NCBI GenBank assembly: GCA_905235515.1
Contig: CAJOLV010000004.1
Location: forward strand, 1-52,543
Origin: an uncultured Bacilli bacterium
GTDB taxonomy: Bacteria > Bacillota_I > Bacilli_A > RFN20 > CAG-826
DNA length: 52,543 bases
Direction of reading: 5' to 3'
This document shows positions 33,415-42,570 of this stretch, piece by piece. The notes under the pieces are model-generated. The model was not told the origin of the DNA. It worked only from the letters and a program-made list of their open reading frames with translations, and did not search any database. A program made the position numbers and the translations under genes. Numbering within the stretch: position 1 is the stretch's first letter; each line of letters opens with the position of its first letter.

Positions 33415-34017
33415 TTAATTTTTATATTTCTGAACAACAAATCTAATATTGATTGTTAATCCAGAATTATCAGTGGCAGAAACACCGACTGTAAATAAAG
33501 TAGTGCTATTTAATTTTGGAAATGTAATAACACCAGTTTTATTATCTATTTCAATGCTGGAATCCTCTGCACCTACTTTTGAGTAAAGTAATGATTGCAT
33601 GGTGGCGTCTTCTGGTAATACGGTTGCGTTAATCGCATAGCTACCTTGAATTTGACCAACCTTCCAATCAGGAGTGTCGATAATATAGTTGAGATTAAAA
33701 ACCTTAATAATAAAGCCGAATTTTACATTATTAATTTCCCAAGTGTCGCCTTTTTCGTCAGCCTTGGTGACTGGGTCAATTTGCTCTTCTTCTGGGCGAG
33801 AAATAATCTCATAAACTCTTGCACTCTTATTTTCTGAACCATCGTAATAATAGATATAATGACCAGTTGGATTGTCTTTTAAATCTAATAGAGAAATTCC
33901 AGTTGCTTCGACCTTTTTAGCGGATTCTCTAATCTCAGCTTGGACACCTAAAAAGGCGACAAGAATAATAGCAATCACATAAATTACACTTACGATAGCG
34001 GTAATAGCTTTTTTCAT
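33415..34017 (-). CDS. Membrane-anchored accessory protein
   Basis: This 200-residue protein has one N-terminal membrane segment (about 5-27) and no lipobox. The extracellular part ends in an Ig-like/cadherin-like unit (KTGVITFPKL, TTLFTVGVSATDNSGLTINI), and NATVLPEDAT recalls the start of Big_2 domains. It starts 3 nt after the ABC permease stop, so it is part of that operon. Probably an extracytoplasmic component of the transporter; the assignment rests on context. Confidence 0.8.
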   Translation of the reverse strand: MKKAITAIVSVIYVIAIILVAFLGVQAEIRESAKKVEATGISLLDLKDNPTGHYIYYYDGSENKSARVYEIISRPEEEQIDPVTKADEKGDTWEINNVKFGFIIKVFNLNYIIDTPDWKVGQIQGSYAINATVLPEDATMQSLLYSKVGAEDSSIEIDNKTGVITFPKLNSTTLFTVGVSATDNSGLTINIRFVVQKYKN

Positions 34018-34020
34018 AAA

Positions 34021-36165
34021 TTAATTTGCCGTCCTTTCATTTCTTGATGTTCCATAACCAATAATCTTCATAATGAAGAGCACTAATCGAGCAACAAAGA
34101 AGATTAAAGCAATGATAAATATTCTTCTAAATGCTCTCACCATGTTTTCATCACAGAAGAAGTAGACAATCGCGGTGAAAACAACAGGAATAATAAATGC
34201 CAAAACAGTGGAAAGTGTCTCGTTAGGATTAGAGACATTACCTGTTTGTTGGCCAACTTCAGCGTATAAGCGATCTTGTGGGTTCATATAGTCTAATTCA
34301 GCTGACCATAATAAATGGCCTAAATAGATAAATAAGAACGCAAAGAAGAACAATGTGAAATTGATATTAGTGACAGGTGATTTTTGATTATAAATGATAA
34401 TCGTGAACACTAAGGAAGCGGTGACAATCACCATTCTAATTATCAATTTAATAGATAAAGATTTAATGTAATTGGTTGGTGTTACTTTAAGTAAGTATGA
34501 AGAACTACCTTCTCGAGAATAGATAGACGCCATAAAGACATTAGAAGCACACACAATCAAAGTGATAATTAAGGAATTAAAGATAATAGTGTATAAATTA
34601 CCGGCAGCGGATGTGTTCATCGCCGCAAAGACGGAATTAAGCACAAGTGTAGCGATAGGAGTGATGATAAATAATAAATAATTATTTAAGATGTTGCCAG
34701 GAGTTCTTAAATCAAGAAGGACATCTTTAAATAAGGTGGATATTAAAGCGTTCTTCCGATAATTCTTTCTACCTAAATAGTTAGGGTCGTAACATTCTAA
34801 AGATGTTGTTGTAAAGCGTTTCACAAGCACTAATGATGGGATACCTAAACGATATTGAATAACATAGCCAAGGGTCTCTTTATTTTTAAATTCTTCTAAA
34901 GAAATAAGTTCAAATGAATTAACTTGGCTATTATCGTCTTTTGAATATTTCTTTAAGAAACGGGTGATACGTTTCATATCAACTTTGCCTCTTAAGAAGA
35001 GTTTTTCTTCTCGATTGAGCTTTCTTAAGAATCTATTGAGCTTTTTGATTTCATCTTGTTGTTCAGAATTGCTCAATTCGTGATCGTAAATAGGAAGTAT
35101 AGCTTGTTCATATAAGTCTTCTGTTTTATTTTTTGAAATCTTAAAGTTATGAGAAATATGGACTTTACGATATTCAAATGGCTTACTCGCCATGGAGAAG
35201 AATAATGGTTTTGCTAATAAATAGGAAAGAACTAATAAGACTAAACAAATGCCTAAAATAGCAAGCATAGTTAATCCGCTTCTCATTGTGATAAAAGTCA
35301 AGAATTTTGGATTGTTAACACCACCAGATTTATAACCAAGAATCATAGTAGATAAATACACTAATGGTGCTAAAACAACTTCCGCGTTTTGTGTGAATTT
35401 AATAATAGCAGGGAAGTATTTAGTGGCCCACCATGTCGCAATATGTAAATCTTCTGGTAATAAATTAACAACACGGAAAATTAAGATAGTAATAGCAATT
35501 AAGACTAAAAGGAACATTCCACCTTGGATGAATTGGAATTTCTTAAAGAACATCTTAACAAACATAAATGGAATGCACACTAGTGATGCAATAGCGACAG
35601 GCACTAAAGCTAGTACCAAGAAACATAAGAATAACCATGGATAGAAAATAAATGAGAAATTATAGACTATGCCATAACCAATAAATAGTGGGACAATAAT
35701 TGCGAAACTCTTTAATAATTCTACTATGTAGAAAACCACTAATTTAGAGAGGAAAATCGTGTTAGCTTTAACAGGATAAGTTAATAGTATCTGATTATCT
35801 TCAGAGAAGAATAAAGCATTAGTTAATCTGACAATACAAGAAACGATATTCATGATAATAATCAGATATAACAACAAGTTAAACATAGAGATAGGAACGT
35901 AACCCGTTGAACCTAACACCCCTAATCTATTAAGGATACTAAAGATAACTACTATCACAGCGATTAATGCAGCAAATAGCAATCCGAATAACACAATCTT
36001 AATAAATGTGCCTTTTTTATCGGCTTTAAAGGACATGTTTAAACGGTCCTTCAATTGCATTATCACTAAAGTGTTAAAGCCTTTAAAGTTAGAGAAAAAC
36101 TTCACAAATCCTTGACCAATTCGTGTGAAGAAATTATTCTTTCCAGTTTTTTCTTTATTCTTCAT
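34021..36165 (-). CDS. ABC transporter permease
   Basis: This 714-residue membrane protein has about ten to twelve hydrophobic helices in two groups (about 55-330 and 505-705), separated by a charged cytoplasmic region (about 340-480). No ATPase motifs are present. The design resembles large ABC-2-type export permeases of Bacillota. The frame extends to a TTG at 36168, but ATG 36165 with CGGAG 6 nt upstream is preferred. Its start overlaps the end of the ATPase fusion gene by 11 nt, so the two are translationally coupled and almost certainly form one transporter. The substrate is unknown. Confidence 0.85.
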   Translation of the reverse strand: MKNKEKTGKNNFFTRIGQGFVKFFSNFKGFNTLVIMQLKDRLNMSFKADKKGTFIKIVLFGLLFAALIAVIVVIFSILNRLGVLGSTGYVPISMFNLLLYLIIIMNIVSCIVRLTNALFFSEDNQILLTYPVKANTIFLSKLVVFYIVELLKSFAIIVPLFIGYGIVYNFSFIFYPWLFLCFLVLALVPVAIASLVCIPFMFVKMFFKKFQFIQGGMFLLVLIAITILIFRVVNLLPEDLHIATWWATKYFPAIIKFTQNAEVVLAPLVYLSTMILGYKSGGVNNPKFLTFITMRSGLTMLAILGICLVLLVLSYLLAKPLFFSMASKPFEYRKVHISHNFKISKNKTEDLYEQAILPIYDHELSNSEQQDEIKKLNRFLRKLNREEKLFLRGKVDMKRITRFLKKYSKDDNSQVNSFELISLEEFKNKETLGYVIQYRLGIPSLVLVKRFTTTSLECYDPNYLGRKNYRKNALISTLFKDVLLDLRTPGNILNNYLLFIITPIATLVLNSVFAAMNTSAAGNLYTIIFNSLIITLIVCASNVFMASIYSREGSSSYLLKVTPTNYIKSLSIKLIIRMVIVTASLVFTIIIYNQKSPVTNINFTLFFFAFLFIYLGHLLWSAELDYMNPQDRLYAEVGQQTGNVSNPNETLSTVLAFIIPVVFTAIVYFFCDENMVRAFRRIFIIALIFFVARLVLFIMKIIGYGTSRNERTAN

Positions 36166-38503
36166 CAAGATCTCCGTTATCTCTAATTGTGTTCATATAG
36201 AATTCTTCTAAGCCTTCTGGATGTTCTTTAAGAACATTCGCCATTGTATTTTGATAGACAATGTTGCCTTTTTTAATGATGGCGATATCTGTACATAGCT
36301 TCTCGACAACATCAATAATATGACTGGAGAAGAAGACGATATTACCTTCTGCAGCGTGATTTTTCATGCACTCTTTAACTTGGTAAATAGATTGTGGGTC
36401 TAAGCCAGTTAAAGGCTCATCAAGAATCCACACTTTTGGATTATGAACAAGGGCAGCGATAATAGTCATTTTTTGTTTCATACCATGAGAGTATGTTTGC
36501 ATTCTATTATCAAACGCTTGATTTAATTCAAATAAGTCGACATATTTAGCAATTCTCATATCTCTATCTTCTTTGCTGACACCGTATAAGTCGGCAATAT
36601 AGTTGATATATTCTCTACCAGTTAATTTTTCATATAAGGCATAGTGGTCAGGAACATAACCAATACATCTCTTTGATTGCACTGATTGAGTGGTAACATC
36701 ATATCCGCAAACTTCAATATGACCATCTGTCACTGGTTGAATGCCAATCGCGGTTTTAATACATGTTGATTTACCCGCACCATTAGGGCCAAGGAAACCA
36801 AATATTTGTCCACCAGTAACAGTTAAGTTGACATGATCTGCACTTAATCTAGATGAATTACCATATCTCTTAGAAAAATCGATAAATTGTAATTTTGCCT
36901 CTTCGTGAAGATTGACCTCGTTATTGATTTTTTCCATACGTAATCTCTCCCTTAAATGAATATGTTGACTTTTCAATATCACTATGCGGTTATACAAGTC
37001 TTTGTGTGAATCAGCGATTCTGAAAAACAAAGCGTAAATGAACCACATCGCAAAAGCGATACCGACATAGCCAAAAAAGAATAATACTTGATAAACTGGA
37101 TAATAATTAAAGATTAGACCATTAATAGTAAATCTCCATCTGATATCCATTAAATGGATAGATGAACCACCTAAAACAGATTTAAGGATGTAGTCACCAT
37201 TAACAAACAAATAGTCGGTGCCTGAGCCAATGACATCTGGATCATATCCTTCAACATAGTTAGATAACCAACCATTAAGGAACATAACCGCAAAGAAATA
37301 GATGCCAAAGAATAGTAATGACCAAAGCATTTGCTTGAACTTTGGTTTTTCAAATATGCCTAACGCAACGCAAAGTAGTGGCGAACAGAAAGCCGAAATG
37401 TGATTGTACCAGAACATAGTAACATTTGGAGCAAAGATATTAGAGTCTTCTCCGACATTTGGCCAAAGCATCGCCATTAAGGCACCAAAGACATTAATAA
37501 AATATGTGAAATAGAATAATCTTTTAAAATTAAATGCAATACAAATAGGGACAACATATAAAGCGGTGTGGCACAAGTGAATTGGTAAAGAAACTACATG
37601 AACTTTAATCGCGCCATCAACAATTCTAAACATGTCATCTGCACCATAGAAAGAAGTGAATGATGTTAAGGCACCGATTGACCCTAATATAAGAATGGAC
37701 TTGCGAGCGTTATCATCTAAATCTCTATTAGCAAAGTAAATAAACATCGTAAATATGAATGTGAAATATAAGACATATCTATGTACAAAGCCAAAATCAT
37801 AAACACGTAAAGTAATTTGTTGAAGACCTAACCATTTAAAATTAGTAGTGAATAATGTTGATAACGTGTTAGATGGCAAGAAGAAAATAAACACACAAAA
37901 TGCAAATAGAATAGTGTGAATGATTTCACCTTTGTTAAGTTTGTTACCAGAATTAATATTTTCTAAAAATTGCAAAATGGCTAATGATAAGCCAAACGCA
38001 GACATTAAACCGATAAACCAAATTCGATAATCAAATGTAGAAGCACCTATTAATGCGCTTTTTAAATTGAAGACAAACAAAGCATTAATTGCAATAATTG
38101 GGAGGGAAACAAATTTATTTAAGAACTTGCCTATTTTAAAACTGAAAAAAGTTTCAATGCAGAGAAGAACAATAGCAGGAAACATTGTAGTTATGCTGAG
38201 CCAAGCTAAGAAATTTAAGAATCTTTTTTCTCCATAAGGTTCACCAACAAGATTCACGCAACCTACATCAGTATTTAATAAACCTGGTTCAGAAGAATTG
38301 GTTGTCATCATAACATTATCACAGTGATAAATAGCTATAAAAAAGAAAAAGCCCGCCAATATAGCGGTTACACGTAAAAACCATTTAATAAAAGTGTCGT
38401 AATGCTTTAGGTATTTTTTAAAGACAAAACGGACTAAACAATAAGCGCCAACAAGAACGATTACAGGTAGGAATGTTAGTAAGTAGAGTGATAAAAAATT
38501 CAT
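36155..38503 (-). CDS. YwaF/TMEM164-like membrane domain fused to an ABC ATPase
   Basis: This 782-residue protein has an N-terminal half (about 1-530) with many membrane helices and resembles the YwaF family: SLPIHLCHTALYVVPI and a later MFWYNHISAFCSP segment. A short amphipathic linker leads to a complete ABC ATPase (about 545-782): Walker A GPNGAGKST, signature YSHGMKQK, Walker B VWILDEPLTGLD and switch His in FFSSHI. It is thus a membrane-ATPase fusion serving the permease at 34021. ATG 38503 follows AGGAAAG; an in-frame upstream extension to 38554 lacks a ribosome site and is rejected. The fusion partner is unusual: YwaF proteins normally stand alone and their function is not established. 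Confidence 0.85.
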   Translation of the reverse strand: MNFLSLYLLTFLPVIVLVGAYCLVRFVFKKYLKHYDTFIKWFLRVTAILAGFFFFIAIYHCDNVMMTTNSSEPGLLNTDVGCVNLVGEPYGEKRFLNFLAWLSITTMFPAIVLLCIETFFSFKIGKFLNKFVSLPIIAINALFVFNLKSALIGASTFDYRIWFIGLMSAFGLSLAILQFLENINSGNKLNKGEIIHTILFAFCVFIFFLPSNTLSTLFTTNFKWLGLQQITLRVYDFGFVHRYVLYFTFIFTMFIYFANRDLDDNARKSILILGSIGALTSFTSFYGADDMFRIVDGAIKVHVVSLPIHLCHTALYVVPICIAFNFKRLFYFTYFINVFGALMAMLWPNVGEDSNIFAPNVTMFWYNHISAFCSPLLCVALGIFEKPKFKQMLWSLLFFGIYFFAVMFLNGWLSNYVEGYDPDVIGSGTDYLFVNGDYILKSVLGGSSIHLMDIRWRFTINGLIFNYYPVYQVLFFFGYVGIAFAMWFIYALFFRIADSHKDLYNRIVILKSQHIHLRERLRMEKINNEVNLHEEAKLQFIDFSKRYGNSSRLSADHVNLTVTGGQIFGFLGPNGAGKSTCIKTAIGIQPVTDGHIEVCGYDVTTQSVQSKRCIGYVPDHYALYEKLTGREYINYIADLYGVSKEDRDMRIAKYVDLFELNQAFDNRMQTYSHGMKQKMTIIAALVHNPKVWILDEPLTGLDPQSIYQVKECMKNHAAEGNIVFFSSHIIDVVEKLCTDIAIIKKGNIVYQNTMANVLKEHPEGLEEFYMNTIRDNGDLDEE

Positions 38504-38659
38504 TTTTCTTTCCTGACTCCTAGGCATACTAGCACACGTACGAGGAAAATGCAAACAAGGAAATACTTAAAAAAACGAAAAATAATCAAAAAAATGGCTT
38601 TTTGCAACACAATAATTGGATTTTGCCGATGAAATTAAAATTTTCGTTTTTTAAATAAT

Positions 38660-38684
38660 GTTTACAGATTCTGTTTTTGTAAAC
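38660..38684. promoter_or_regulatory. Inverted repeat in a 420-nt gene-free stretch
   Basis: GTTTACA (38660-38666) and TGTAAAC (38678-38684) form a perfect inverted repeat with an 11-bp centre, a typical operator size. It lies about 160 nt upstream of the YwaF-ABC gene. The rest of 38504-38923 is AT-rich; a 63-codon minus-strand frame there lacks a ribosome site and looks spurious. Confidence 0.4.
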
Positions 38685-38923
38685 TATTTTGCAAACTTTA
38701 AAATTTGTTATTTGAAAAGGGAATAATGCATTAATCTTATGCGAACAAATAGACGATTTGCTGATAGCTTTAATCATTATAAAATCATGAAAATTATAGA
38801 AAATATTCCTTTATTGAACATCATATATTTTTTAATAAATTTCATTAGAAGAAAAACGCACTTTTGATTTGGCGCGTTACTAGTTTTAAATAGCATTTCA
38901 AGTGATAATTTCGATAACCTACG

Positions 38924-39892
38924 TTATTCTTCATTATTCACTTTCTTATTTTTCTTAGGAATAAATAGTGACACTATAACAACAGCAACACAAAGAATAA
39001 AACAGATAGAAATTCCAATCAAAACCATGGACCCGAGAGGTGGAACAGCTTCTGTTAAATTACTCATATTATAAAAGAGAGCAAATAAACCAATCCCCGT
39101 TCCGATTCCAATTAAATTAAATAGATAACTTGCTAAGCTTGCTAAAGAGAACGGGCGTTCTGTTTTAAATAAATCATAATAAGAATAACCATCCATACCA
39201 ATTCCTATGACTGCGCAAATAAATAAGAAGATATATATTAGATTAGCTTCATATATATTAGCGATTGCTAAAGGAATGGATACTTCAAATAATGTAGTTG
39301 ATATTAATAAAAGCAAATAATGAAACTTCTCATCAGCGATTATTTTAAAAAACTGGTTAATTGATTTTTTATTCGTTTTCTTCTCTTTTTTTGGTTCTTG
39401 TGACTTTTCTTCTCCAACGTTTAGTTCAAATACTTCATTTTTCTTTTCTTTTTTAATTAAGAAAGTTTGAACGTTTAAAGAGATAAAAGTTTTAAGATAT
39501 TCGTTATTGATATATGTAATGTCATTTGCCTGATATATGGCAAACAAAAGACACGGTATATTAACAATACTTAATAAGGATAAGACTTTTTCTTTTGCGC
39601 TTTGAGTGTCAACCACAACTCTTTCTTTTAAAACTGAGATTTGATTGATGATTTCATCTTTTTTAAAACCTTCTTTATTAAAAATAAAACAGAAGACACC
39701 AATGTCTTTCACATTTACTTGTAATAAAAACGTTTCCTCTAAAGAATATGTTTGTTCATTAAAAGAAATAGAAAAACTAGAGAAATCTTTTTTAGCAATG
39801 ATTTCTTTAATTGGAGAGGTATTTTGATCTATCTCAGAAACTAGCTCTTCGTATGTGATTTCTTGTCCATCGGAGTTGATAAATTTAAACAT
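38924..39892 (-). CDS. Unrecognised membrane protein
   Basis: This 322-residue protein has a soluble N-terminal domain (about 1-165), a Lys/Glu-rich linker (about 150-185) and four predicted membrane helices (about 195-312) ending in a Lys-rich tail. There is no signal peptide, so the N-terminal domain is probably cytoplasmic. I recognise no family. There is no Shine-Dalgarno; TTAACA-N17-TAAAAT ends 8 nt before the ATG, implying a leaderless or nearly leaderless mRNA. It is divergent from the superoxide reductase gene and shares a promoter region with it, which hints at common control. Confidence 0.75.
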   Translation of the reverse strand: MFKFINSDGQEITYEELVSEIDQNTSPIKEIIAKKDFSSFSISFNEQTYSLEETFLLQVNVKDIGVFCFIFNKEGFKKDEIINQISVLKERVVVDTQSAKEKVLSLLSIVNIPCLLFAIYQANDITYINNEYLKTFISLNVQTFLIKKEKKNEVFELNVGEEKSQEPKKEKKTNKKSINQFFKIIADEKFHYLLLLISTTLFEVSIPLAIANIYEANLIYIFLFICAVIGIGMDGYSYYDLFKTERPFSLASLASYLFNLIGIGTGIGLFALFYNMSNLTEAVPPLGSMVLIGISICFILCVAVVIVSLFIPKKNKKVNNEE

Positions 39893-39900
39893 ACAAGTCC

Positions 39901-39950
39901 ATTTTACACGAAACCATAATTATTGTTAAATTCCAATAATTTGCTAATAT
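39901..39950. promoter_or_regulatory. Divergent promoters with overlapping -35 boxes
   Basis: Plus strand: TTGTTA (39923-39928), 16 bp, TAATAT (39945-39950), for the superoxide reductase gene. Minus strand: TTAACA (39929-39924), 17 bp, TAAAAT (39906-39901), for the membrane protein gene. The two -35 boxes share five base pairs, so the polymerases cannot bind both at once. Confidence 0.6.
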
Positions 39951-39970
39951 GGAAGTGGAGGAAATAATAT

Positions 39971-40339
39971 ATGAAGTTTTATAGATGCCCAGTCTGTGGC
40001 AAAATTATTGCTGTGGTTGAAGAAAGAGCGGTTCCTACAATATGCTGTGGCAAACCAATGCAAGAAATCCCAGTAAACACCGAAGAAGGCGCTCATGAAA
40101 AACATATTCCAGTGGTTAAAGTGGAAAACAATTTGGTGACAGTTTGTATTGGTGAAGTTGAACATCCAATGTTAGATGCTCATTATATTCAATGGATTGC
40201 TTTAGAAACCAATCTTGGTAATCAACGCAAAGTTTTAAAGCCAGGAGAAAAACCATGCGCTCAATTTGCGCTCTTAGATGGTGAACAAGTTGTTGCAGCC
40301 TATGAATATTGTAATCTCCACGGATTATATAAAGCTTAA
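39971..40339 (+). CDS. dfx: Desulfoferrodoxin-type superoxide reductase
   Basis: It reduces superoxide to hydrogen peroxide without releasing oxygen, a defence typical of anaerobes. The 122-residue protein has the N-terminal desulforedoxin centre (Cys6, Cys9, Cys25, Cys26) and the catalytic Fe site: His45 (EKHIPV), His65 and His71 (EHPMLDAHYI), Cys114 and His117 (CNLHGLYK). It is therefore the two-iron class. GTGGAGG gives a strong ribosome site. It is followed by its own terminator at 40359. Electron donor (rubredoxin or similar) is not encoded nearby. Confidence 0.95.
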   Translation: MKFYRCPVCGKIIAVVEERAVPTICCGKPMQEIPVNTEEGAHEKHIPVVKVENNLVTVCIGEVEHPMLDAHYIQWIALETNLGNQRKVLKPGEKPCAQFALLDGEQVVAAYEYCNLHGLYKA

Positions 40340-40358
40340 TTTAAATTAATCTAGATTG

Positions 40359-40383
40359 AAGGTGGCAATGTCCACCTTTTTTC
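40359..40383 (+). terminator. Terminator after the superoxide reductase gene
   Basis: AAGGTGG (40359-40365) pairs with CCACCTT (40372-40378), with T6 following. Confidence 0.9.
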
Positions 40384-40399
40384 TTATAATTAGTTAGTA

Positions 40400-40909
40400 A
40401 TGGAAGAAACAAAAAGTAAAAAGATTATTAAATGGATTGTTCTCGCTTTTGCTATCGCGATTAATGTTTTTATTATCATTAATGCTTGCATTCCTGGCGC
40501 TCAATCAAGTCAAGAAAGTAACTGGATTGTTGAGCCCATTAAAAACATCATTAATGCCATTAAAACCGATACAATTAATGCTAGTAATTACGATAGTTTT
40601 TCTTCCTTTATTAGAAAATTTATTGGTCATTTTTCCCTATTTGGATTAAGTGGTGTATTAACAACACTATCTTATAAATTCTTTGTCTATGATAAAACTT
40701 CAAAATTATCATTTTTCATCATTTTTTCCAGCATAACCGGCCTCTTTTTAGCGATTTTAACAGAATTTATCCAATTACTCGTGCCTGGAAGAAGTGGAGA
40801 AATCCTTGATGTATTAATAGATTTATCTGGATATTTTATTGGATTATTGATTGTTGTTCTAATAGTCTATATTCTAAAGAAAAGAAGCACACGCTTGAAA
40901 AAAGAGTAA
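40400..40909 (+). CDS. VanZ-like membrane protein
   Basis: This 169-residue protein has about four membrane helices (about 10-30, 72-92, 103-122, 138-160) and VanZ-family motifs: KFIGHFSLFG, TEFIQ and PGRSGEILDVLIDLSGYFIG. In enterococci VanZ gives low-level teicoplanin resistance; most chromosomal homologues have no proven role. TATAAT at 40385-40390 lies 9 nt before the ATG and directly after the dfx terminator, with no Shine-Dalgarno, so a near-leaderless transcript is likely. Confidence 0.88.
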   Translation: MEETKSKKIIKWIVLAFAIAINVFIIINACIPGAQSSQESNWIVEPIKNIINAIKTDTINASNYDSFSSFIRKFIGHFSLFGLSGVLTTLSYKFFVYDKTSKLSFFIIFSSITGLFLAILTEFIQLLVPGRSGEILDVLIDLSGYFIGLLIVVLIVYILKKRSTRLKKE

Positions 40910-40932
40910 AATAAAAATCGGGAGGAAATATT

Positions 40933-41244
40933 ATGCCAGCCAAGAAACCAGCTAAACCAGCAAAAAAAGAAGAAAAGAAAACAGTTAAGAAAGCCGCTCC
41001 TGCGAAGAAAGAAGCGCCAAAAAAAGAAGAAAAGAAAGAAGTTGCATATCGTAATTACCACGTCGTTAAAAGATCCGACGGTAAGTGGGAAGTAAAATAT
41101 GCCGGTGGTGAAAAGGCCATTAAATTATTTAAGACTCAAGCAGAAGCTACAGAGTATACCAAACAAATGGCAAAGAACCAAGGTGGAGTTATGTTAGTGC
41201 ATAATTCCAAAGGCGCGAACAAAGGCCGTATTAAATCTAAATAG
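40933..41244 (+). CDS. DUF2188-domain protein with Lys/Ala/Pro-rich tail
   Basis: The N-terminal 38 residues are almost entirely Lys, Ala, Pro and Glu in PAKK/APKK-type repeats like eukaryotic H1 or bacterial Hc1 tails. Residues about 42-103 match DUF2188 (YHVVKRSDGKWEVKYAG, a Thr-x-x-E-A-x-x-Y-like helix, then HNSKGANKGR). No signal or membrane segment. Very basic; it may bind nucleic acid, as an inference from composition. GGGAGG gives a good ribosome site. It may be co-transcribed with the VanZ gene 23 nt upstream and ends at a convergent terminator. Confidence 0.85.
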   Translation: MPAKKPAKPAKKEEKKTVKKAAPAKKEAPKKEEKKEVAYRNYHVVKRSDGKWEVKYAGGEKAIKLFKTQAEATEYTKQMAKNQGGVMLVHNSKGANKGRIKSK

Positions 41245-41263
41245 GTTTTATAAAGTAAAAAAA

Positions 41264-41292
41264 GAGGGGTTAGATTTGATCTAACTCCTTTT
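41264..41292. terminator. Convergent terminator shared with the COG0523 gene
   Basis: GGGGTTAGAT (41266-41275) pairs with ATCTAACTCC (41279-41288, one G-T pair) and is followed by a T run on the plus strand and an A run on the other side. It overlaps the last codons of the minus-strand GTPase gene. Confidence 0.8.
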
Positions 41293-42514
41293 TGATTCCT
41301 TCTTTATCAAGGTTTTGTCCAATGAAGACTAACTTAATTAATTTGTCTCCATATTTTTCATCCCAGTCATGAGCGAAATTCTCATCGTTATTAATTAAGT
41401 ATTTAATTTGTCTCTTGCTTAATGTTTCTGAATACCATTGACCAGAGACACCTAATTTCATTTGTCGACCAGCGGATTCATAAACATAGGCGTTTTGTAA
41501 TTCACTAGTGAAGTATAAGATACCTTTCGCTCTGATGATATTACGACCATTATTTTGAATCCAATCGGTAAATTTATCTTTATCAAATGGTCTTCTACGA
41601 TAATATACAAATGTGTTCACATTATATTCATCAGCAGTGCCTTCATCATCATTTTCTTCCACGCCGTGTTCATGGTGATGATGGTGGTGATGATGATGTT
41701 CATGCTCTTCATGTTCATCCTCATCCTTATCTTCGTCATCATCGTCATCGTGATGATGTTCATCAGCGTCAACTTCGTTGCTCCAGTCTTCAAATTCTGC
41801 AACCCACGCTGCAGAAGTAGAAGCTTTTTCAAAATCGAATAGATGAGTGTCCACTAGTTCATCTAAATCAACATCACAATAATCACATTCGATGATTTTA
41901 GCTTTCGGTTGAATAGCTTTAATAGCAATCTTTACTCTCTTTAATTCTTCTGGAGTAATTTCACTAACTTTATTTAATAAAATAACATCACAGAATTCGA
42001 TTTGTTGGATAACGAGATTTTCTAAATCTTCTTCTCCTCTGTTTACTTTACTTAAGACTTCTCCACAATTGAATTCATCTCTTAATCTAAGAGCGTCAGT
42101 AACAGAGATAATTGCGTCTAATGTATAGAAGCAAGGAAGATTTTGTCTTTTAAATTCATCTTCCATATAAGAAATTGTTTGAGCGATTGGGACTGGTTCA
42201 CAAATACCAGATGCTTCAATAAGAATATGATCAAATCTTTGCATATTCACTAAATCAGCAAGCTGATTAATTAAATCTTTTTTCAAGGTGCAACAAATGC
42301 AACCGTTTTGTAAGGCTACTAAGTTATCATCTTGGCTAGACACAACGCCGCCTTTTTGTATTAATTCAGCGTCAATATTAACTTCCCCTAAATCATTAAC
42401 AATGACCGCCATCTTGTGGTTTTTAGCATTTGCTAAGATATGATTAATTAATGTGGTTTTACCGCTACCTAAGTAACCGGTAATGAGTGTAATTGGGACT
42501 GTTTTAAATGACAT
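41270..42514 (-). CDS. COG0523 (CobW/ZNG-type) GTPase with His-rich metal loop
   Basis: This 414-residue G3E GTPase has P-loop GYLGSGKTT (residues 13-21), the signature metal motif CICC (Cys72-Cys75) and NKVSE in place of NKxD (about 181-185). The CobW C-terminal domain is at about 295-414. Between the domains residues 252-284 are nearly all His, Asp and Glu, a loop expected to hold Zn or a related divalent metal. Members act as metal chaperones or insertases, often in zinc limitation. No Zur-type operator is evident upstream and no obvious target metalloprotein neighbours it. Confidence 0.93.
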   Translation of the reverse strand: MSFKTVPITLITGYLGSGKTTLINHILANAKNHKMAVIVNDLGEVNIDAELIQKGGVVSSQDDNLVALQNGCICCTLKKDLINQLADLVNMQRFDHILIEASGICEPVPIAQTISYMEDEFKRQNLPCFYTLDAIISVTDALRLRDEFNCGEVLSKVNRGEEDLENLVIQQIEFCDVILLNKVSEITPEELKRVKIAIKAIQPKAKIIECDYCDVDLDELVDTHLFDFEKASTSAAWVAEFEDWSNEVDADEHHHDDDDDEDKDEDEHEEHEHHHHHHHHHEHGVEENDDEGTADEYNVNTFVYYRRRPFDKDKFTDWIQNNGRNIIRAKGILYFTSELQNAYVYESAGRQMKLGVSGQWYSETLSKRQIKYLINNDENFAHDWDEKYGDKLIKLVFIGQNLDKEGIKKELDQI

Positions 42515-42570
42515 ATTGATTCCCTCTTTTCCGCAAAGTATTGTAGCACAGTAATTATTTATAATAAATA

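Noticed and set aside
38586-38777. 63-codon minus-strand frame
   Set aside because: Composition (Cys, Lys, Phe, Asn) of random AT-rich DNA, no ribosome site.
41555-41842. Long plus-strand frames opposite the His-rich loop
   Set aside because: Shadow of the GAT/CAT-rich repeat coding for His and Asp in the GTPase.
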